DNA of 64,000 bases from contig NZ_AP024718.1 of NCBI RefSeq assembly GCF_030294985.1, forward strand, positions 1,007,001 to 1,071,000. Direction: 5' to 3'. Origin of the DNA: Methylomarinovum tepidoasis (GTDB lineage Bacteria > Pseudomonadota > Gammaproteobacteria > Methylococcales > Methylothermaceae). Shown in pieces: positions 22,458 through 32,200 of this stretch (position 1 is its first letter; the number at the start of each line of letters is the position of its first letter). Under the pieces are notes generated by a model, which had not been told where the DNA came from, made no database searches, and saw only the letters and a list, made by a program, of their open reading frames with translations. A program made the position numbers and the translations under genes.

Positions 22458-25040
22458 TTAGCCCTTGCGGAAGACGATCTTGTCGCCCTCCGTATCGGCG
22501 ACGATGGTGTCGCCGGGGCCGAACTTGCCGGCGAGGATCTCCATCGCCAGCGGTTCCTCGATGAGGTGCTGGATGGCGCGGCGCAGGGGACGGGCGCCGA
22601 ACACCGGGTCGTAGCCCACCTCGGCGATGATGTCGAGGGCGGGTTCGGTGACCTCCAGCTTCATCTCCCGCTCTTCCAGGCGCTGCTGCAGCCGGGCGAT
22701 CTGCAGCCGGGCGATGTTGTGGATGTGCTCGCGGCCGAGCGGGTGGAACACCACGATCTCGTCGATGCGGTTGACGAACTCCGGCCGGAAGTGGCGGTTG
22801 ACGTAGGTCATCACTTCGTTCTTGATGACCTTGTAGTCGGCCCCTTCCTGGGCCAGCTCCTGGATGCGGTCGGAGCCGAGGTTGGAGGTCATGATCACCA
22901 CCGTGTTGCGGAAGTCCACCGTACGCCCGTGGCTGTCGGTCAGGCGGCCGTCGTCGAGAATCTGCAGCAGGATGTTGAACACGTCCGGGTGGGCCTTTTC
23001 CACCTCGTCGAACAGGATCACCGAGTAGGGCTTGCGCCGCACCGCTTCGGTGAGATAGCCGCCCTCCTCGTAGCCGACGTAGCCGGGGGGCGCCCCGATC
23101 AGGCGGGCGACGGCGTGCTTTTCCATGAACTCCGACATGTCGATGCGGATCATGGCGCGCTCGGTGTCGAACAGGAAGTCCGCCAGCGCCTTGCACAGCT
23201 CGGTCTTGCCCACCCCGGTGGGGCCGAGGAACAGGAACGAGCCCACCGGCCGGTTGGGATCGGACAGTCCCGCGCGCGAACGGCGGATGGCGTTGGCCAC
23301 GGCGGTGACGGCCTCGTCCTGGCCGACGACGCGCTTGTGGAGTTCCTCCTCCAGGCGCAGCAGCTTCTGCTTCTCCCCTTCCAGCATCTTGGAGACCGGG
23401 ATGCCGGTCCACTTGGAGACGATCTCGGCGATCTCCTCTTCGGTCACCTTGTTGCGCAGCAGCTTGAACTCGCGGGTTTCCGCCTCCTGGGCGGCCTTGA
23501 GCTGCGCCTCCAGCTGGGGGATGACGCCGTACTGGATTTCTGCCATGCGCTGCAGGTCGCCGGCACGTTTGGCGTTCTCCAGCTCCAGACGGGCCTGTTC
23601 CAGTTTCTCCTTGATGGCCTGGGCGCCCTGCAGGGCGGCCTTTTCCGCCTTCCAGACTTCCTCCAGCTCGGAGTATTCCTTCTCCAGCTTGGCGATTTCC
23701 TCCTCCAGGGCCTCCAGGCGTTTTTGGGAGGCGGGGTCGGTTTCCTTCTTCAGGGCCACTTGTTCGATCTTGAGCTGCATCAGGCGCCGTTCGAGGCGGT
23801 CGAGGGCCTCCGGCTTGGAGTCGATCTCCATGCGGATCTTGGCGGCGGCCTCGTCGATGAGGTCGATGGCCTTGTCCGGCAGCTTGCGGTCGGTGATGTA
23901 GCGGTGCGACAGGGTGGCGGCGGCGATGATGGCCGAGTCGGTGATCTCCACGTTATGGTGCAGCTCGTAGCGCTCCTTGAGACCGCGGAGGATGGCGATG
24001 GTGTCCTCCACCGAGGGTTCGTCCACCAGCACCATCTGGAAGCGGCGCTCGAGGGCGGCGTCCTTCTCGATGTACTTGCGGTACTCGTCCAGGGTGGTGG
24101 CGCCGATGCAGTGCAGCTCGCCGCGGGCCAGGGCTGGTTTGAGCATGTTGCCGGCGTCCACCGCGCCCTCGGCCTTGCCGGCACCGACGATGGTGTGGAT
24201 CTCGTCGATGAACAGGATGATCTTGCCTTCCGCCTTGGCGATTTCGTTGAGGACGGCCTTGAGGCGCTCCTCGAACTCGCCGCGGAACTTGGCGCCGGCG
24301 ATCAGGGCGGCCATGTCCAGGGACAGGATGCGCTTGTCGCGCAATCCTTCAGGAACTTCCTTGTTGACGATGCGCTGGGCCAGCCCTTCGACGATGGCGG
24401 TCTTGCCCACGCCGGGCTCGCCCACCAGGCAGGGGTTGTTCTTGGTGCGCCGCTGCAGGATCTGGATGGTGCGGCGGATTTCCTCGTCGCGGCCGATGAC
24501 CGGGTCGAGCTTGCCCTGCTCTGCCTTCTCGGTCAGGTCGATGCAGTATTTTTCCAGCGCCTGGCGGGTTTCTTCGGCGGCTTGGTCGGTCACTTTCTCT
24601 CCTCCGCGGATTTCGTCGATGGCCTTTTCGATCAGGCTGCGGGTCGCGCCCAGCTGGCGCAGCAGGTCGGCCAGCGGGGTCTTGCCGTCCTCCAGGGCGG
24701 CGAGCACGAACAGCTCGCTGGCGATGTATTCGTCGCCGCGCTTCTGAGCGAACTTGTCCATCAGGTTGAGGATGCGGATCAGGTCGTTGGACAGGTGCAC
24801 TTCGCCGCCCGCGCCCTCGACGGTGGGCAGGCGGTCGAGCAGTTTGCCCAGCTCGCTGCGCAGCTTGGCGACATCGACGCCGGCCTTGGTCAGCAGCGGG
24901 CGGACGGTGCCGCCTTCCTGTTCCAGCAGCGCGATCATCACGTGGACCGGCTCGATGAACTGGTGGTCGCGCCCCAGGGCCAGGCTTTGGGCGGCCTGGA
25001 GCGCTTCCTGGAATTTGGTGGTCAGTTTGTCCATTCGCAT
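22458..25040 (-). CDS. clpB: Disaggregating chaperone ClpB
   Basis: An 860-residue Hsp100 ATPase that works with DnaK/DnaJ to rescue aggregated proteins. An N-terminal Clp-N repeat domain (1-145) is followed by AAA1 with Walker A GEPGVGKT and Walker [10 protein letters not shown], a middle coiled-coil domain (about 400-530, [17 protein letters not shown] region), and AAA2 with GPTGVGKT and [11 protein letters not shown]. The C-terminal D2 small domain lies at the end. The start at 25040 ([14 protein letters not shown]) matches the family N-terminus. No sigma32 promoter could be recognised in the short gap upstream. Confidence 0.98.
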   Translation of the reverse strand: MRMDKLTTKFQEALQAAQSLALGRDHQFIEPVHVMIALLEQEGGTVRPLLTKAGVDVAKLRSELGKLLDRLPTVEGAGGEVHLSNDLIRILNLMDKFAQKRGDEYIASELFVLAALEDGKTPLADLLRQLGATRSLIEKAIDEIRGGEKVTDQAAEETRQALEKYCIDLTEKAEQGKLDPVIGRDEEIRRTIQILQRRTKNNPCLVGEPGVGKTAIVEGLAQRIVNKEVPEGLRDKRILSLDMAALIAGAKFRGEFEERLKAVLNEIAKAEGKIILFIDEIHTIVGAGKAEGAVDAGNMLKPALARGELHCIGATTLDEYRKYIEKDAALERRFQMVLVDEPSVEDTIAILRGLKERYELHHNVEITDSAIIAAATLSHRYITDRKLPDKAIDLIDEAAAKIRMEIDSKPEALDRLERRLMQLKIEQVALKKETDPASQKRLEALEEEIAKLEKEYSELEEVWKAEKAALQGAQAIKEKLEQARLELENAKRAGDLQRMAEIQYGVIPQLEAQLKAAQEAETREFKLLRNKVTEEEIAEIVSKWTGIPVSKMLEGEKQKLLRLEEELHKRVVGQDEAVTAVANAIRRSRAGLSDPNRPVGSFLFLGPTGVGKTELCKALADFLFDTERAMIRIDMSEFMEKHAVARLIGAPPGYVGYEEGGYLTEAVRRKPYSVILFDEVEKAHPDVFNILLQILDDGRLTDSHGRTVDFRNTVVIMTSNLGSDRIQELAQEGADYKVIKNEVMTYVNRHFRPEFVNRIDEIVVFHPLGREHIHNIARLQIARLQQRLEEREMKLEVTEPALDIIAEVGYDPVFGARPLRRAIQHLIEEPLAMEILAGKFGPGDTIVADTEGDKIVFRKG

Positions 25041-25122
25041 GTCGTTAAATGCCTTGTTTCCGTTGGTGGGGGTGAAAAAATTCGTCGGTCGCCGTACTAG
25101 GTGGGGACGGCGCGGTTTTTTT

Positions 25123-25857
25123 TCAAGCGCTGCGCCAGATGAGGGCGGCCTGCCGGCCGCAGGTTCCGTCGCGGCGGTGGGAAAAATAGCGGCCCGAGGC
25201 GCTGAAGGTGCATTCGTGCCCGCCGAAGACGGCGTAGAGGTCGTGGCGATAGAGCTGGTAGGTGGCGATCTGATACAGATCGGCGAGGAAGCGGTCCTGC
25301 CTGGGAAAGAAGGCGGTGTCGAGCTCGGGATGGCGGGTAAGGAAGGCGTCGCGGACCTCGGGACCGACCTCGAAGGCGGCCGGCCCAATGGCTGGTCCCA
25401 GCCACACCATCGGCGGGCGGCCCCAGGGAATTTCCGTCAGGGCGCGTTCCAGGATGCCGGCGGCCAGCCCGCGCCAGCCGGCATGGACGGCGGCGACGAT
25501 GAGGCCGTCGGTGATGAGGACGGGCAGACAGTCGGCGGTCAGCACCGCGCAGACCACGCCGGCGGTGGCGGTGTAGCTGCCGTCGGCGCAGGGCGGCCGG
25601 GAGGGGGGCTGCGGGAGATGGACCAGGTCGGTACCGTGGACCTGTTCCAGCCAGGCCGGCTCCGACGGCAGGGCCAGCGTTTCGCGCAGGCGGCGGCGGT
25701 TCTCGGCCACCGCCGCGGGATCGTCGCCCACGTGAGCGGCCAGGTTGAAGCTGGCGTATGGCCCGGTGCTGGTCCCGCCGTGGCGCAGGGTGACCGCGGC
25801 GTGGATGTCCGGCGGCGCCGGCCAGTCGGGGGTGAACCAGTTCAATCCGGCGGCCAT
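25123..25857 (-). CDS. pgeF: Multi-copper polyphenol oxidase/purine nucleosidase family protein (YfiH/PgeF)
   Basis: A 244-residue laccase-domain protein. Relatives correct peptidoglycan precursors carrying the wrong amino acid, and some show purine nucleoside phosphorylase activity. Metal-site residues are visible in [17 protein letters not shown] and [20 protein letters not shown] precedes ATG 25857; the start lies inside the end of rluD (16-bp overlap), and rluD-yfiH-clpB is the classical gene order in Gammaproteobacteria. Confidence 0.94.
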   Translation of the reverse strand: MAAGLNWFTPDWPAPPDIHAAVTLRHGGTSTGPYASFNLAAHVGDDPAAVAENRRRLRETLALPSEPAWLEQVHGTDLVHLPQPPSRPPCADGSYTATAGVVCAVLTADCLPVLITDGLIVAAVHAGWRGLAAGILERALTEIPWGRPPMVWLGPAIGPAAFEVGPEVRDAFLTRHPELDTAFFPRQDRFLADLYQIATYQLYRHDLYAVFGGHECTFSASGRYFSHRRDGTCGRQAALIWRSA

Positions 25858-26834
25858 GTCACCTCCCATCCGTCCCCGTCGTCCTCGTCACCGCCAGCAT
25901 AGGCGTGCCGCAACGCTTCGAGCAAGGCGGCGAAATCGTCCGGCAGGGGGGCTTTCCAGCCCATCTCCCGGTTCGTGGCCGGATGGATCAGGGTCAGCTT
26001 CTCGGCGTGCAGCGCCTGGCGGCGGAAGTCTCGCAATGTCTGGATCAGAGCTTCGGAAGCCCCCGGCGGCAGGCGCAGGCGGCCGTACAAAGGATCGCCC
26101 ACCAGTGGATGGCGCAGGTGGGCCATGTGGACGCGGATCTGGTGGGTGCGGCCGGTTTCCAGGGACACCCGCAGCAGGGTGTGGTGGGGAAAACGCTCGG
26201 CGATGCGGTAGTGGGTGATGGCCTCCTTGCCGGTGGGGGTGACGGCGAAGCGCTTGCGGTCCAGCGGGTGGCGGCCGATGGGGGCGTTGACGGTGCCGCC
26301 GGCGGTGACCCAGCCCTGCGCCAGGGCCAGATACCGGCGCTTGACGCTGCGGGCCTGCAGCTGCGCCACCAGGGAGGTGTGGGCGCGCAGGCTTTTGGCT
26401 ACCACCATCAGGCCGGTAGTGTCCTTGTCGAGGCGGTGGACGATGCCGGCCCGCGGCAGCTCGGCCAGTTCCGGGGCGTGATGGAGGAGGGCGTTGACCA
26501 GGGTGCCGTCGTGATGGCCGGCGGCCGGATGGACCACCAGCCCGGCGGGTTTGTCGAGGACGATCAGATCGTCGTCTTCGAACACGATGTCCAGGGGGAT
26601 GTCCTGGGGCAGGTCTTGCGCCTGGATCTCCGCCGCCGGGCACAGTTCGATGGTTTCACCGCCGGCGAGCCTGTCCCGCGGGCGCTTGGTCGCGCCATCG
26701 ACGGTCACCCGTCCGGCTTCGATCCAGCGCTTGAGGCAGCTGCGGGAATAGTCGGGAAACAGCCTGGCCAGGGCCTGGTCCAGGCGCAGGCCGGCAAGTT
26801 CCTCGGAAGCGGTGCGGGTGAGGGGGGTGGTCAT
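25842..26834 (-). CDS. rluD: 23S rRNA pseudouridine synthase RluD
   Basis: A 330-residue enzyme that makes pseudouridines 1911, 1915 and 1917 in helix 69 of 23S rRNA. An N-terminal S4 RNA-binding domain (about 15-75, LDQALARLFPDYSRS) is followed by the RluA-family catalytic domain with HRLDKDTTG, Asp136 being the catalytic residue. The distal motif GRTHQIRVHMAHLRHPLVGDPLYG is split across the domain end. It is cotranscribed with pgeF (16-bp overlap). Confidence 0.95.
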   Translation of the reverse strand: MTTPLTRTASEELAGLRLDQALARLFPDYSRSCLKRWIEAGRVTVDGATKRPRDRLAGGETIELCPAAEIQAQDLPQDIPLDIVFEDDDLIVLDKPAGLVVHPAAGHHDGTLVNALLHHAPELAELPRAGIVHRLDKDTTGLMVVAKSLRAHTSLVAQLQARSVKRRYLALAQGWVTAGGTVNAPIGRHPLDRKRFAVTPTGKEAITHYRIAERFPHHTLLRVSLETGRTHQIRVHMAHLRHPLVGDPLYGRLRLPPGASEALIQTLRDFRRQALHAEKLTLIHPATNREMGWKAPLPDDFAALLEALRHAYAGGDEDDGDGWEVTWPPD

Positions 26835-26882
26835 GGGTCTATATCACTTCGACGCAGAAAAGGGCCTCGTGTTCACAGACAC

Positions 26883-26912
26883 AAAAAAACCCGATCCGGC
26901 TGGATCGGGTTT
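26883..26912 (-). terminator. Rho-independent terminator of the tRNA-Leu gene
   Basis: On the minus strand ACCCGATCC/GGATCGGGT with a four-base loop runs into a seven-T tract, beginning about 10 bp after the tRNA 3' end. Confidence 0.95.
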
Positions 26913-26921
26913 CTTCGAAAC

Positions 26922-27008
26922 TGGTGCCGAGGAGAGGACTTGAACCTCCACGGGGTTGCCCCCACATGGACCTGAACCATGCGCGTCTACCAGTTCCGCC
27001 ACCTCGGC
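26922..27008 (-). tRNA. tRNA-Leu (anticodon CAG)
   Basis: An 87-nt class II tRNA. The acceptor stem GCCGAGG pairs with CCTCGGC and is followed by A and an encoded CCA. The D arm is GGCGGAACTGGTAGACGC-like. The anticodon stem CATGG/CCATG closes the loop TTCAGGT with anticodon CAG; the variable arm is GTGGGGGCAACCCCGT-like, and the T loop is GGTTCAAGTCC. The long variable arm and anticodon both specify leucine. Confidence 0.96.
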
Positions 27009-27082
27009 GAAGACGGGCGAAAATATATCTTCCCCGTGATAAGATGTCAAGTTTGTTTCAGCAGAGATTTAAGAGCAAGCCT

Positions 27083-29422
27083 ATGGCACGATCGCCCAGA
27101 TCCGGGCGCAAGCCCCGGAGCGGAGCCCGCAAGGACACGAAAATCGCCAAGAAAAAAACGGAAGCTGCCAAAGGCCGTCCCCGACGTTTCAAGATCCCGG
27201 ACCCCTACGCCGAGCGCGAAGCGAAGAAATACGAGCGTCCCATTCCCAGCCGCGAAGCGATTCTGATGCTGCTGCGGGAAAAGGGCGTCCCGCTGTCCTT
27301 CGAGGAAATCGCCGCCGGGCTGGGGGTGAGCGAGCCGGTGGATCTGGAGGCCCTGGAACGCCGTCTCAAGGCCATGGAGCGCGATGGCCAGCTGTTGCGC
27401 AACCGCAGGGACCGTTACTGTCTGGTCAACGAGAGCGATCTCATCCGCGGCCGGGTCATCGGCCATCCCGACGGCTTCGGCTTTCTCAAGCCTGACGAAG
27501 GCGGCGAGGATCTGTTCCTGTCGCCGCGGGAGATGCGCCAGGTGTTCCATGGCGACCGGGTGGTGGCCTGCGTCACCGGGATCGACCGCCGCGGGCGCAA
27601 GGAAGGCAGCGTCGTCGGGATTCTCGAACGGGCCCACGAGCGGGTGGTCGGCCGTCTGTTCGTCGAGCGGGGCGTGGCCTACGTGGTGCCGGACAACAAG
27701 CGCATCACCCACGACGTGCTCATTCCCGAGGCGTATCTGAACGGCGCCAGGCCGGGGCAGATCGTGGTGGCCGAGATCGTCGAGCAGCCGACCCGGCGCA
27801 ATCAGCCCATCGGCCGCATCGTCGAGGTGCTGGGGGAACACATGGCCCCGGGGATGGAGATCGAGGTCGCCATCCGCGCCTTCGACATTCCTCACGAATG
27901 GCCCGACGAGGTGTTGGCCGAGGCGGCCCGCTTCGGCACCGAGGTGCCGGAGGCGGCCAAGGAAGGACGGGTGGATCTGCGCCAGCTGCCCCTGGTCACC
28001 ATCGACGGTGAGGACGCCCGCGATTTCGACGACGCCGTCTATTGCCGCCCCACTCCCAAGGGCTGGCGCCTGATCGTGGCCATCGCCGATGTGTCCCACT
28101 ACGTCCGGCCGGGCAGCGCCCTCGATCAGGAGGCCCTCAAGCGCGGCAATTCGGTGTATTTCCCCCAGCAGGTGATCCCGATGCTGCCGGAGGTGCTCTC
28201 CAACGGCCTGTGCTCCCTGGTGCCCGACGAGGACCGCCTGTGCATGGTGTGCGAGATGCTGGTCGACCGTGAGGGCCGGGTGACCCGCTCCAGGTTCTAT
28301 GAAGGGGTGATGCGTTCCCATGCCCGCCTGACCTATACCGAGGTGGCGGCGATGCTGGTGGACAAGGACCCGGCGGTGCGGGCCAGACACGAGAAGCTGC
28401 TGCCCCACCTGGAGGAACTGTACGCGGTCTATCAGGCCTTGCGGTGCCAGCGCGAAGCCCGTGGGGCGATGGATTTCGATACCGACGAATACAAGATCGT
28501 GTTCGGTGAGGGCCGTAAGATCGAGCGTCTCGAGAAAGTGGTGCGCACCGACGCCCACAAGCTCATCGAGGAATGCATGATCGCCGCCAACGCCGCCACC
28601 GCCCGTTTCCTCGACCGCAAGAAGGTTCCCTACCTGCGCCGCATCCACGACGGCCCGGATCCGGAAAAGGTGGCCGACGTGCGTCAGTTTCTCGCCGAGC
28701 TGGGGCTCAAACTGCCCGGCGGCGACACCCCGTCACCGGCCGATTACATGAAAGTGCTGAAAGCGGCCGAGGGGCGGCCCGACTATCACCTGGTGCAGAC
28801 CCTGCTGCTGCGCACCCTGCCGCAGGCGGTCTACAGCCCGGAGAAGAAGGGCCACTTCGGTCTCGCCCTCGACGCCTACACCCACTACACCTCGCCGATC
28901 CGCCGCTATCCCGACCTGCTGGTCCACCGCGCCATCCGCCACGCCCTGGCCGGCGGCAAGGCGAAGGACTTCCGCTATTCGGAACCGGAACTCAAGACCA
29001 TCGGCGAACACTGCTCCATGACCGAGCGTCGCGCCGACGAGGCCACCTGGGACGTGATCGCCTGGCTCAAGTGCGAATATATGCAGGACAAGGTCGGGGA
29101 GGTGTTCCCCGGTGTCATCACCGCGGTGACCTCTTTCGGCTTCTTCGTCGAGCTTCAGGACATCTACGTGGAAGGACTGGTGCACATCTCCACCCTGGGG
29201 CAGGACTTCTACCACTTCGATCCCCTGCGCCATTGTCTGGTGGGCGAGCGCACCCACGTCACCTATCGCATCGGTGACGTGGTCAAGGTGAAAGTGGCGC
29301 GGGTCGATCTGGACGAGCGCAAGATCGACCTGGCGCTGATCGAGCCTCTGGCGCCGGCCAAACATCAGGAGAAAAAGGCCGCCTCGCGCCGGCGCCGTCG
29401 CAAGCGCAAGAACGCCGCATGA
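27083..29422 (+). CDS. rnr: Ribonuclease R
   Basis: A 779-residue 3'-5' exoribonuclease that degrades structured RNA and defective tRNA/rRNA. A basic, Lys/Arg-rich N-terminus is followed by a winged-helix (PIPSREAILMLLREKGVP), cold-shock OB folds (GRVIGHPDGFGFL) and the RNB catalytic domain with DGEDARDFDDAVY (magnesium-binding aspartates). An S1 domain (VFPGVITAVTSFGFFVEL) and a basic tail complete it. The ATG at 27083 is preferred because AAGAG at 27071-27075 is well spaced; an in-frame ATG at 27044 lacks a site. It is coupled to rlmB by an ATGA overlap. Confidence 0.97.
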   Translation: MARSPRSGRKPRSGARKDTKIAKKKTEAAKGRPRRFKIPDPYAEREAKKYERPIPSREAILMLLREKGVPLSFEEIAAGLGVSEPVDLEALERRLKAMERDGQLLRNRRDRYCLVNESDLIRGRVIGHPDGFGFLKPDEGGEDLFLSPREMRQVFHGDRVVACVTGIDRRGRKEGSVVGILERAHERVVGRLFVERGVAYVVPDNKRITHDVLIPEAYLNGARPGQIVVAEIVEQPTRRNQPIGRIVEVLGEHMAPGMEIEVAIRAFDIPHEWPDEVLAEAARFGTEVPEAAKEGRVDLRQLPLVTIDGEDARDFDDAVYCRPTPKGWRLIVAIADVSHYVRPGSALDQEALKRGNSVYFPQQVIPMLPEVLSNGLCSLVPDEDRLCMVCEMLVDREGRVTRSRFYEGVMRSHARLTYTEVAAMLVDKDPAVRARHEKLLPHLEELYAVYQALRCQREARGAMDFDTDEYKIVFGEGRKIERLEKVVRTDAHKLIEECMIAANAATARFLDRKKVPYLRRIHDGPDPEKVADVRQFLAELGLKLPGGDTPSPADYMKVLKAAEGRPDYHLVQTLLLRTLPQAVYSPEKKGHFGLALDAYTHYTSPIRRYPDLLVHRAIRHALAGGKAKDFRYSEPELKTIGEHCSMTERRADEATWDVIAWLKCEYMQDKVGEVFPGVITAVTSFGFFVELQDIYVEGLVHISTLGQDFYHFDPLRHCLVGERTHVTYRIGDVVKVKVARVDLDERKIDLALIEPLAPAKHQEKKAASRRRRRKRKNAA

Positions 29423-30174
29423 GCGCGCGCATCTACGGGTTGCATGCGGCCCGCGCCGCCATCGAGAACGCTCCCGAGCGCATCCGCAACGCCTGGCTCG
29501 ACGCCGGCCGCCGCGACCGCCGGTTGGAGGAACTGCGCCAGCGCCTGCGCGCGCTGGGGATTCCCGCAGCCGACACCGAACGCAAGCGCCTCGACCGCCT
29601 CGCCGGCAGTTCCCAGCATCAGGGCATCGTGCTCGAGGTCACCCTGCCCCGGGCATTGGACGACGGCGCTCTGGCGGAGCGGCTGGAGCGCGGCGGTTCG
29701 CCCCTGTTCCTGGTGCTCGATCAAGTGCAGGATCCCCACAATCTGGGGGCGTGCCTGCGCACCTGCGACGCGGTCGGTGCCGCCGGCGTCATCGTGCCCA
29801 GGGACCGCTCGGTGGGGCTGACGCCCACGGTGTGCAAGGTGGCCAGCGGGGCGGTGGAGACCGTGCCGCTGTTCCGGGTCACCAACCTGGCCCGGAGCCT
29901 GGAGCAGATGAAGGCCGCCGGATTATGGCTTTACGGGGCCGACGGCAACGCCGAGCGGCTGGCCTTCGAGGCCGATTTGTCCGCTCCCCTGGCGCTGGTC
30001 ATGGGGGCCGAGGGCCGGGGGCTTCGGCGCCTGACCCGGGAGTCGTGCGACCTTCTCATCAAGCTGCCGATGTGGGGACGGGTGGAAAGCCTGAACCTTT
30101 CGGTGGCCGCCGGGGTGCTGCTGTACGAAAGCCTTCGCCAGCGGCTGACCAAAACCTCAACCCAGGGAGTCTGA
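29419..30174 (+). CDS. rlmB: 23S rRNA (guanosine-2'-O)-methyltransferase RlmB
   Basis: A 251-residue SPOUT-class methyltransferase for G2251 of 23S rRNA. The N-terminal substrate-binding domain begins IYGLHAARAAIENAP. The trefoil-knot catalytic domain has the family motifs DPHNLGACLRTCDA, MGAEGRGLRRL and ESLNLSVAAGVLLYE. The start overlaps the rnr stop by 4 bp; rnr-rlmB is a widespread operon. Confidence 0.96.
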   Translation: MSARIYGLHAARAAIENAPERIRNAWLDAGRRDRRLEELRQRLRALGIPAADTERKRLDRLAGSSQHQGIVLEVTLPRALDDGALAERLERGGSPLFLVLDQVQDPHNLGACLRTCDAVGAAGVIVPRDRSVGLTPTVCKVASGAVETVPLFRVTNLARSLEQMKAAGLWLYGADGNAERLAFEADLSAPLALVMGAEGRGLRRLTRESCDLLIKLPMWGRVESLNLSVAAGVLLYESLRQRLTKTSTQGV

Positions 30175-30765
30175 ATGGTATCGAATCGCGGACGCACCAT
30201 CGTCTTCATCGACAATTCCAACATCTTCGGTGGCCAGCAGGCCGCCGGCTGGCGCCTCGACTGGGAGAAGCTCATCGACTATTTGCGCCGCGGCGGCGAC
30301 ATCTGGCAGGTGCATTTCTTCGCCTCGGTGGACGAGAAAGCGCCCGAGGGGCAGATGGGTTTCTACCGCTATCTCAAGGAAGTCCTCAACTGGGAGGTGC
30401 ATCTGTACCCGCTCGGTTACAAGCGCACCCGCTGCGGCCACTGCGGCCAGCTCAGCGAGGTGCGGGTGGAGAAGGGCGTGGACGTGGCCCTGGCGACCCG
30501 GATGCTGATCCTGGGCATCAACCGCGCCTACGATACCGCCATCCTGGTTTCCGGCGACGGTGACTACAAGGAAACCGTATGGCTGCTGAAGAACACCCGT
30601 GGGCTTCGGGTCGAGATCGTCGCCTGGCGCCGCTCGCTGTCGGCGGAGCTGGCGGAGGAATCCTCCTCCAAGGTCGTTTACCTCGACGACCTCAGGGACG
30701 TGATCGAAAAGAAGGACGTTCGCGATCCGGTCCAGGAGGGCGGCGCGCTGCTGGCACCCGATTGA
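30175..30765 (+). CDS. NYN-domain (LabA/DUF88-type) putative ribonuclease
   Basis: A 196-residue protein whose start codon directly follows the rlmB stop. It shows the PIN-like NYN fold: IVFIDNSNIFGG with the first conserved Asp, EKGVDVALATRML with the second, and ILVSGDGDYKETV with the acidic pair, together able to bind a catalytic metal. A CGHC pair inserted before the second motif is like the zinc knuckle of LabA-type proteins. Cotranscription with two RNA enzymes makes an RNA substrate plausible; biochemical activity is unproven. Confidence 0.85.
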   Translation: MVSNRGRTIVFIDNSNIFGGQQAAGWRLDWEKLIDYLRRGGDIWQVHFFASVDEKAPEGQMGFYRYLKEVLNWEVHLYPLGYKRTRCGHCGQLSEVRVEKGVDVALATRMLILGINRAYDTAILVSGDGDYKETVWLLKNTRGLRVEIVAWRRSLSAELAEESSSKVVYLDDLRDVIEKKDVRDPVQEGGALLAPD

Positions 30766-30814
30766 TTCGATTCCGATAGAATGGACTTTCCATCCTAGTG
30801 TTACGAGGGCAGCG

Positions 30815-32200
30815 ATGAGCGAATACCGCATCGAAAAGGACAGTATGGGCGAGGTCCGGGTTCCGGCCGACGCCCTCTACGGCGCCCAGACCCAGCGGGC
30901 GGTGGAGAACTTTCCCATCAGCGGACTGAGGATGCCGCAGGCCTTCATCCGCGCGGTGGCGCTGATCAAGCGCACCGCCGCTGAGGTCAACCGCGACCTG
31001 GGACTGCTCGACGAGGCCATCGCCGACGCCATCGTCGCTGCCGCCGACGAGGTGCTGGCGGGCAAACACGACGACCAGTTTCCGGTGGACGTGTTCCAGA
31101 CCGGTTCCGGCACCAGCACCAACATGAACGTCAACGAAGTGCTGGCCACCCTCGCCAGCCGGATCTGCGGCAAGCCGGTCAGCCCCAACGACCATGTCAA
31201 CTTCGGCCAGAGCAGCAACGACGTCATTCCCACCGCCATCCACGTCAGCGCCGCCCTGGAAATCCACGAAAAGCTGCTGCCTGCGCTGACCCATCTGGGG
31301 GCGGTCATCGGTGCGCGTACGGCGGAACTGGACGACATCGTCAAGACCGGCCGCACCCATCTGATGGACGCGATGCCGGTGCGCATGGGCCAGGAAGCCT
31401 CCGGCTGGGAGGCCCAGATCGCCGACGATCTGGCGCGATTGCGCGACGTCTGCCGCCGCCTCTACCGTCTGGCCCAGGGGGGGACGGCGGTGGGGACCGG
31501 CATCAACACCCATCCGGAATTCGCCACCCGCTTCGCCGCCCGCCTGGCGGTGGTGACCACCCTGCCGTTCGTGCCGGCCCGCAATTTCTTCGCCGCCCTC
31601 AGCGCCCAGGACACCGCGGTGGAGGCTTCCGGCCAGCTCAAGGTGATCGCCTGTAGCCTGATGAAGATCGCCAATGATTTGCGCTGGATGAACTCCGGCC
31701 CCCTGGCGGGGCTGGCGGAGATCGAGCTGCCGGCGCTGCAGCCGGGCAGCTCCATCATGCCCGGCAAGGTCAACCCGGTGATCCCCGAGGCGGTGTGCCA
31801 GGTCTGCGTCCAGGTGATCGGCAACGACGCCGCCATCGCCATCGCCGGTCAGTCGGGCAATTTCCAGCTCAACGTCATGCTGCCGGTGATCGCCCACAAT
31901 CTGCTGCAGAGCATCGAAATTCTCGCCAACGCCTGCCGGGTGCTGGCGGACAAGGCGATCGAGGGCTATGCGGTCAAACGGGAAAACATCGAGCGCCCGC
32001 TGGCGCGCAATCCCATCCTGGTGACGGCGCTCAACCCCATCGTCGGTTATCTGAAGGCGGCCGAGATCGCCAAGCGGGCCTACCGGGAGGGGCGTGCGGT
32101 CATCGACGTGGCCGAGGAGATGACCGGCCTGCCGCGGGAGGAGCTGGAGAAGATCCTCGATCCCCGGCGACTGACCGAAGGAGGGTTCGTCAAGCCATGA
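30815..32200 (+). CDS. fumC: Class II fumarate hydratase
   Basis: A 461-residue iron-independent fumarase interconverting fumarate and malate in the citric acid cycle. The superfamily signature GSSIMPGKVNP is at about 311-321. Other conserved segments are TGSGTSTNMNVNEV, SSNDVIPTAIH and KTGRTHLMDAMP with the active-site histidine. The C-terminal segment ends with the usual helical domain. The MOSC gene start overlaps its stop codon. Confidence 0.97.
   Translation: MSEYRIEKDSMGEVRVPADALYGAQTQRAVENFPISGLRMPQAFIRAVALIKRTAAEVNRDLGLLDEAIADAIVAAADEVLAGKHDDQFPVDVFQTGSGTSTNMNVNEVLATLASRICGKPVSPNDHVNFGQSSNDVIPTAIHVSAALEIHEKLLPALTHLGAVIGARTAELDDIVKTGRTHLMDAMPVRMGQEASGWEAQIADDLARLRDVCRRLYRLAQGGTAVGTGINTHPEFATRFAARLAVVTTLPFVPARNFFAALSAQDTAVEASGQLKVIACSLMKIANDLRWMNSGPLAGLAEIELPALQPGSSIMPGKVNPVIPEAVCQVCVQVIGNDAAIAIAGQSGNFQLNVMLPVIAHNLLQSIEILANACRVLADKAIEGYAVKRENIERPLARNPILVTALNPIVGYLKAAEIAKRAYREGRAVIDVAEEMTGLPREELEKILDPRRLTEGGFVKP

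Noticed and set aside
22410..25100. Very long open frame on the plus strand opposite clpB
   Set aside because: It has low-complexity Leu/Gly/Val composition caused by codon bias of clpB on the other strand, and it runs through the clpB terminator.
25842..25857. Frameshift between rluD and pgeF
   Set aside because: The overlap is a normal translational coupling with a good ribosome-binding site; both proteins are full length.
30750..30766. Sigma54-like TGGCACCCGATTGAT upstream of fumC
   Set aside because: The spacing between TGGCAC and TTG is one base short and the -12 GC is GA, so the invariant GG-N10-GC pattern fails.
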